Positions 62,064 through 64,000 of a stretch of DNA of 64,000 nucleotides are shown in pieces. Source of the DNA: Planctomycetales bacterium (GTDB lineage Bacteria; Planctomycetota; Planctomycetia; Planctomycetales; Planctomycetaceae); NCBI GenBank assembly GCA_026400835.1, contig JAPLOA010000070.1, forward strand, positions 1 to 64,000, read 5' to 3'. How positions within the stretch are numbered: position 1 is the first letter of the stretch; each line of letters begins with the position of its first letter. The notes beneath the pieces are model-generated. The model was not told the DNA's origin, searched no databases, and saw nothing but the letters and a program-made list of their open reading frames with translations. A program made the translations under genes and the position numbers.

Positions 62064-63284
62064 TTAGCGATCCAGTTCCGCCGCGATAATGTTAATACTA
62101 CCCAACACCGCCACCACATCGCTCAACTGATGATTTTTGATCAGGTGAGGGAACATGGAAAAGTGAATAAAGGAAGGCGGACGAGTTCTCGCGCGGTAGG
62201 CACGAGTTTCTGCGTTGCCAACGATAAAGAATCCCAGTTCCCCGTTCGGCGATTCCGTAGCCGCATAGACCTGCTCCCGAGGAACTTCGTAGCCCTTGTT
62301 CGGCATGATTACCTCGAAGTGCTGGATAAGCCCTTCGATGCTTCGATACACGGACGGCTTAGCCGGCAGCACCATGTCGCTGTCAACCGCGATGTTCACC
62401 GGACCCGATGGGATATTCTCAATGGCCTGTTCGATGATTTTCAGGCTTTCAAGCAACTCTCGCATACGGACGAGATACCGCGAGTAGCAGTCACCGCCCC
62501 TGGAACAGACGACGTCAAAATCGAGGTCTTCATAGGCCAGATAAGGCTCGTCGCGACGCAAGTCCCGCTGAATTCCGCTGGCACGAGCAACCGGGCCGCA
62601 CGCTCCGAGGTTGATTGCGTCTTCCGGACTGAGGTAACCAATGCCCTTCGTTCGATCCACGAAGATGCGGTTCTTGGTTAAAAGGCGGTCGACGTCGTCA
62701 TAAACCTTTGGAAACTCTTTAATGAACTTACGAACTCGATTAACCCAGTCCGTATTTACGTCGAACAGGACGCCGCCAACGCGAGTGTAGCTGGTGTGAA
62801 ATCGCTGCCCCGAAGCCATCTCGACAATGTCATAGATGTGCTCGCGCTGCTGGAAGAAATACAGGAACGCGGTGAAACCACCAAGGTCGAGGGCCGTTGT
62901 GCCCAAATTCAACAGATGGTCATGCATCCGCATGAGTTCCGCAAGAATCGTTCGCAGATACTTGCAGCGCGGGGTGAGTTCAATGTTCAGCAGTTTCTCG
63001 ACCGCGTGGTGCCAGGCAATTTCGTTAGCCAGCGGCGACAGATAGTTCATGCGGTCGACGATGGTCACATACTGGTTAAAGTCCAGATGTTCGCCCAGTT
63101 TCTCGAAGCCGCTGTGCAGGTATCCGACATAGGGAACCGCATTGAGGACTCGTTCGCCATCCAGCGTCAACACCAGTCGCAGCGTGGTGTGCGTTGCCGG
63201 ATGTTGAGGACCGAAGTTCAGCGTCCAGACGTATTCACGTTCGGCCGATTCCGCTTCCAGATTATCAACAGGAGTCAGGGGCAT
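62064..63284 (-). CDS. nuoD: NADH-quinone oxidoreductase subunit D
   Basis: Forms the quinone site with NuoB and NuoH. I start at ATG 63284 (406 residues), because the family block LNFGPQHPATHTTLRL follows within 20 residues; the frame runs on to 63392, but those residues look like translated spacer. Other blocks are MNYLSPLANEIAWHHAVE, ELTPRCKYLRTILAELMR and GPVARASGIQRDLRRDEPY. The start has no strong ribosome binding site. The 126-base gap before it contains short inverted gaaggttggcacc-type sequence. Confidence 0.95.
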   Translation of the reverse strand: MPLTPVDNLEAESAEREYVWTLNFGPQHPATHTTLRLVLTLDGERVLNAVPYVGYLHSGFEKLGEHLDFNQYVTIVDRMNYLSPLANEIAWHHAVEKLLNIELTPRCKYLRTILAELMRMHDHLLNLGTTALDLGGFTAFLYFFQQREHIYDIVEMASGQRFHTSYTRVGGVLFDVNTDWVNRVRKFIKEFPKVYDDVDRLLTKNRIFVDRTKGIGYLSPEDAINLGACGPVARASGIQRDLRRDEPYLAYEDLDFDVVCSRGGDCYSRYLVRMRELLESLKIIEQAIENIPSGPVNIAVDSDMVLPAKPSVYRSIEGLIQHFEVIMPNKGYEVPREQVYAATESPNGELGFFIVGNAETRAYRARTRPPSFIHFSMFPHLIKNHQLSDVVAVLGSINIIAAELDR

Positions 63285-63410
63285 CAGTAGAAGCCAGGCA
63301 ACAAAGACGATAGGAAACTCAACCTGTGCGGTACGGTGCCAACCTTCAGTTTCGATCACTAAAACTCTGAGCGGCACCGAAGGCTGGCGCAAAACCGCTC
63401 AGGAAATCCC

Positions 63411-63902
63411 TCAACTTCCCGCGCGAGTGATTACCGGGAAGTTATGACGTTCCCCGCGACCCTTCAACGGATAATCCTTGCGAAGCGGGAACGAGGTGAA
63501 TTCTTCAGGCATCAGAATTCGACGAAGGTCCGGATGTCCTTCGAAGACGATCCCGAACATGTCAAATACTTCTCGCTCCAGCCAGTCACAACCTCGCCAC
63601 AACGAATAGACCGTTGGCAGTTTTGGATCCGGCAGATTGACGGCCGTGCGAACAATCAGACGCTCCCCTGAGGTAACGTTCAGCAACATGTAGAGCACTC
63701 CGAAGCGATCAGTCGCTCCTTCATACTCCAGATAATCCACAGCGGTCAGATCGATCAGCATATCGAAGCCGTGGTCGGACTTCAGACTGCTGAGCAAATC
63801 GAACAGCTTTGCCGCAGGAACATCAACCCGACGATTGTCGCGGAAACTGTTCTCCGCGAGTTCAGTGCCGAATTTCTGCTGCAGAACAGACAACTCAACC
63901 AT
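63411..63902 (-). CDS. nuoC: NADH-quinone oxidoreductase subunit C
   Basis: A 163-residue connecting subunit of the peripheral arm. The family signature [54 protein letters not shown] is present in three blocks, ending [11 protein letters not shown]. It is a separate protein, not fused to NuoD. Its start codon lies within the end of the preceding gene (8-base overlap). Confidence 0.95.
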   Translation of the reverse strand: MVELSVLQQKFGTELAENSFRDNRRVDVPAAKLFDLLSSLKSDHGFDMLIDLTAVDYLEYEGATDRFGVLYMLLNVTSGERLIVRTAVNLPDPKLPTVYSLWRGCDWLEREVFDMFGIVFEGHPDLRRILMPEEFTSFPLRKDYPLKGRGERHNFPVITRAGS

Positions 63903-64000
63903 TTTTGCCCGCTCCTCGATTCAATCCAGCCTGAGTCATGGCGGCGGAGAAACCACCCAACTGAACCAAATTGGCGTCCTGAATACGATATCGCTCTTCA
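63895..64000 (-). CDS. C-terminal end of the gene preceding nuoC, presumably nuoB (partial)
   Basis: An open frame enters from the window edge and ends at TGA 63897-63895, giving the last 34 residues (starting [17 protein letters not shown]). It overlaps the nuoC start by eight bases. Complex I operons place nuoB here. The visible tail is variable in NuoB and carries no conserved motif, so identity rests on position. Confidence 0.65.
   Translation of the reverse strand, partial: EERYRIQDANLVQLGGFSAAMTQAGLNRGAGKNG

Overview
The window looks like chromosomal DNA of a planctomycete (Planctomycetales-type). The reasons are three DUF1501 proteins, a DUF1552 protein, two DUF1080 proteins (one fused to a beta-propeller and a c-type cytochrome), a neutral-ceramidase-like protein, a squalene-cyclase-like toroid protein next to ExbD, and families of palindromic repeats that I associate with this phylum. 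No rRNA, tRNA, CRISPR array, prophage or full-length transposase gene was seen. Genus was not determined.

Layout. 1-950 is a mosaic of repeats with no credible gene. 955-9290 holds an HExxH protein, a lipoprotein, a purine nucleoside phosphorylase, an acidic low-complexity protein, TyrA, glycerate 2-kinase and small conserved hypotheticals, separated by palindromic elements. One of these (4531-4841) is interrupted by a 171-bp element with perfect 17-bp terminal inverted repeats and an 8-bp target duplication. 9291-22002 carries DUF1501, DUF1080/propeller/cytochrome c, MtaB, Tmk, a VWA lipoprotein, and a divergent DUF1501/DUF1552 pair. 22022-32678 carries a DUF2721 protein, an ABC-2 exporter, a pair of ceramidase-family genes, a triple RidA-fold fusion, a zinc peptidase, and an ExbD / toroid protein / small membrane protein operon. 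32965-49351 holds an oxidoreductase, a monooxygenase-fold protein, a PIG-L deacetylase, DUF1501, ProA, glutamate dehydrogenase, a degenerate SGNH-like protein, an SDR / dihydropteroate-synthase-like / RbsD group, and several envelope or membrane proteins of unknown role. 49628-64000 is most of a respiratory complex I operon on the minus strand, nuoC to nuoN, with the end of what is presumably nuoB at the window edge.

How the genes work together. The clearest unit is complex I: NuoE, F and G form the NADH module, NuoC, D and I (with B) the quinone module, and NuoH, J, K, L, M and N the membrane arm. ProA and glutamate dehydrogenase are neighbours, and both draw on glutamate. The ceramidase-like pair suggests turnover of ceramide-like amide lipids. 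The ExbD/toroid operon looks like an energy-coupled envelope complex that lacks a local ExbB.

Most promising leads: the nested mobile repeat with its empty-site copy in the same window; the adjacent neutral- and alkaline-type ceramidase genes; the ExbD/toroid/small-membrane-protein operon, whose last gene has no ATG, GTG or TTG start; the triple RidA-fold protein lacking the usual arginine; and NuoJ with two extra N-terminal helices plus a proline-rich insertion.
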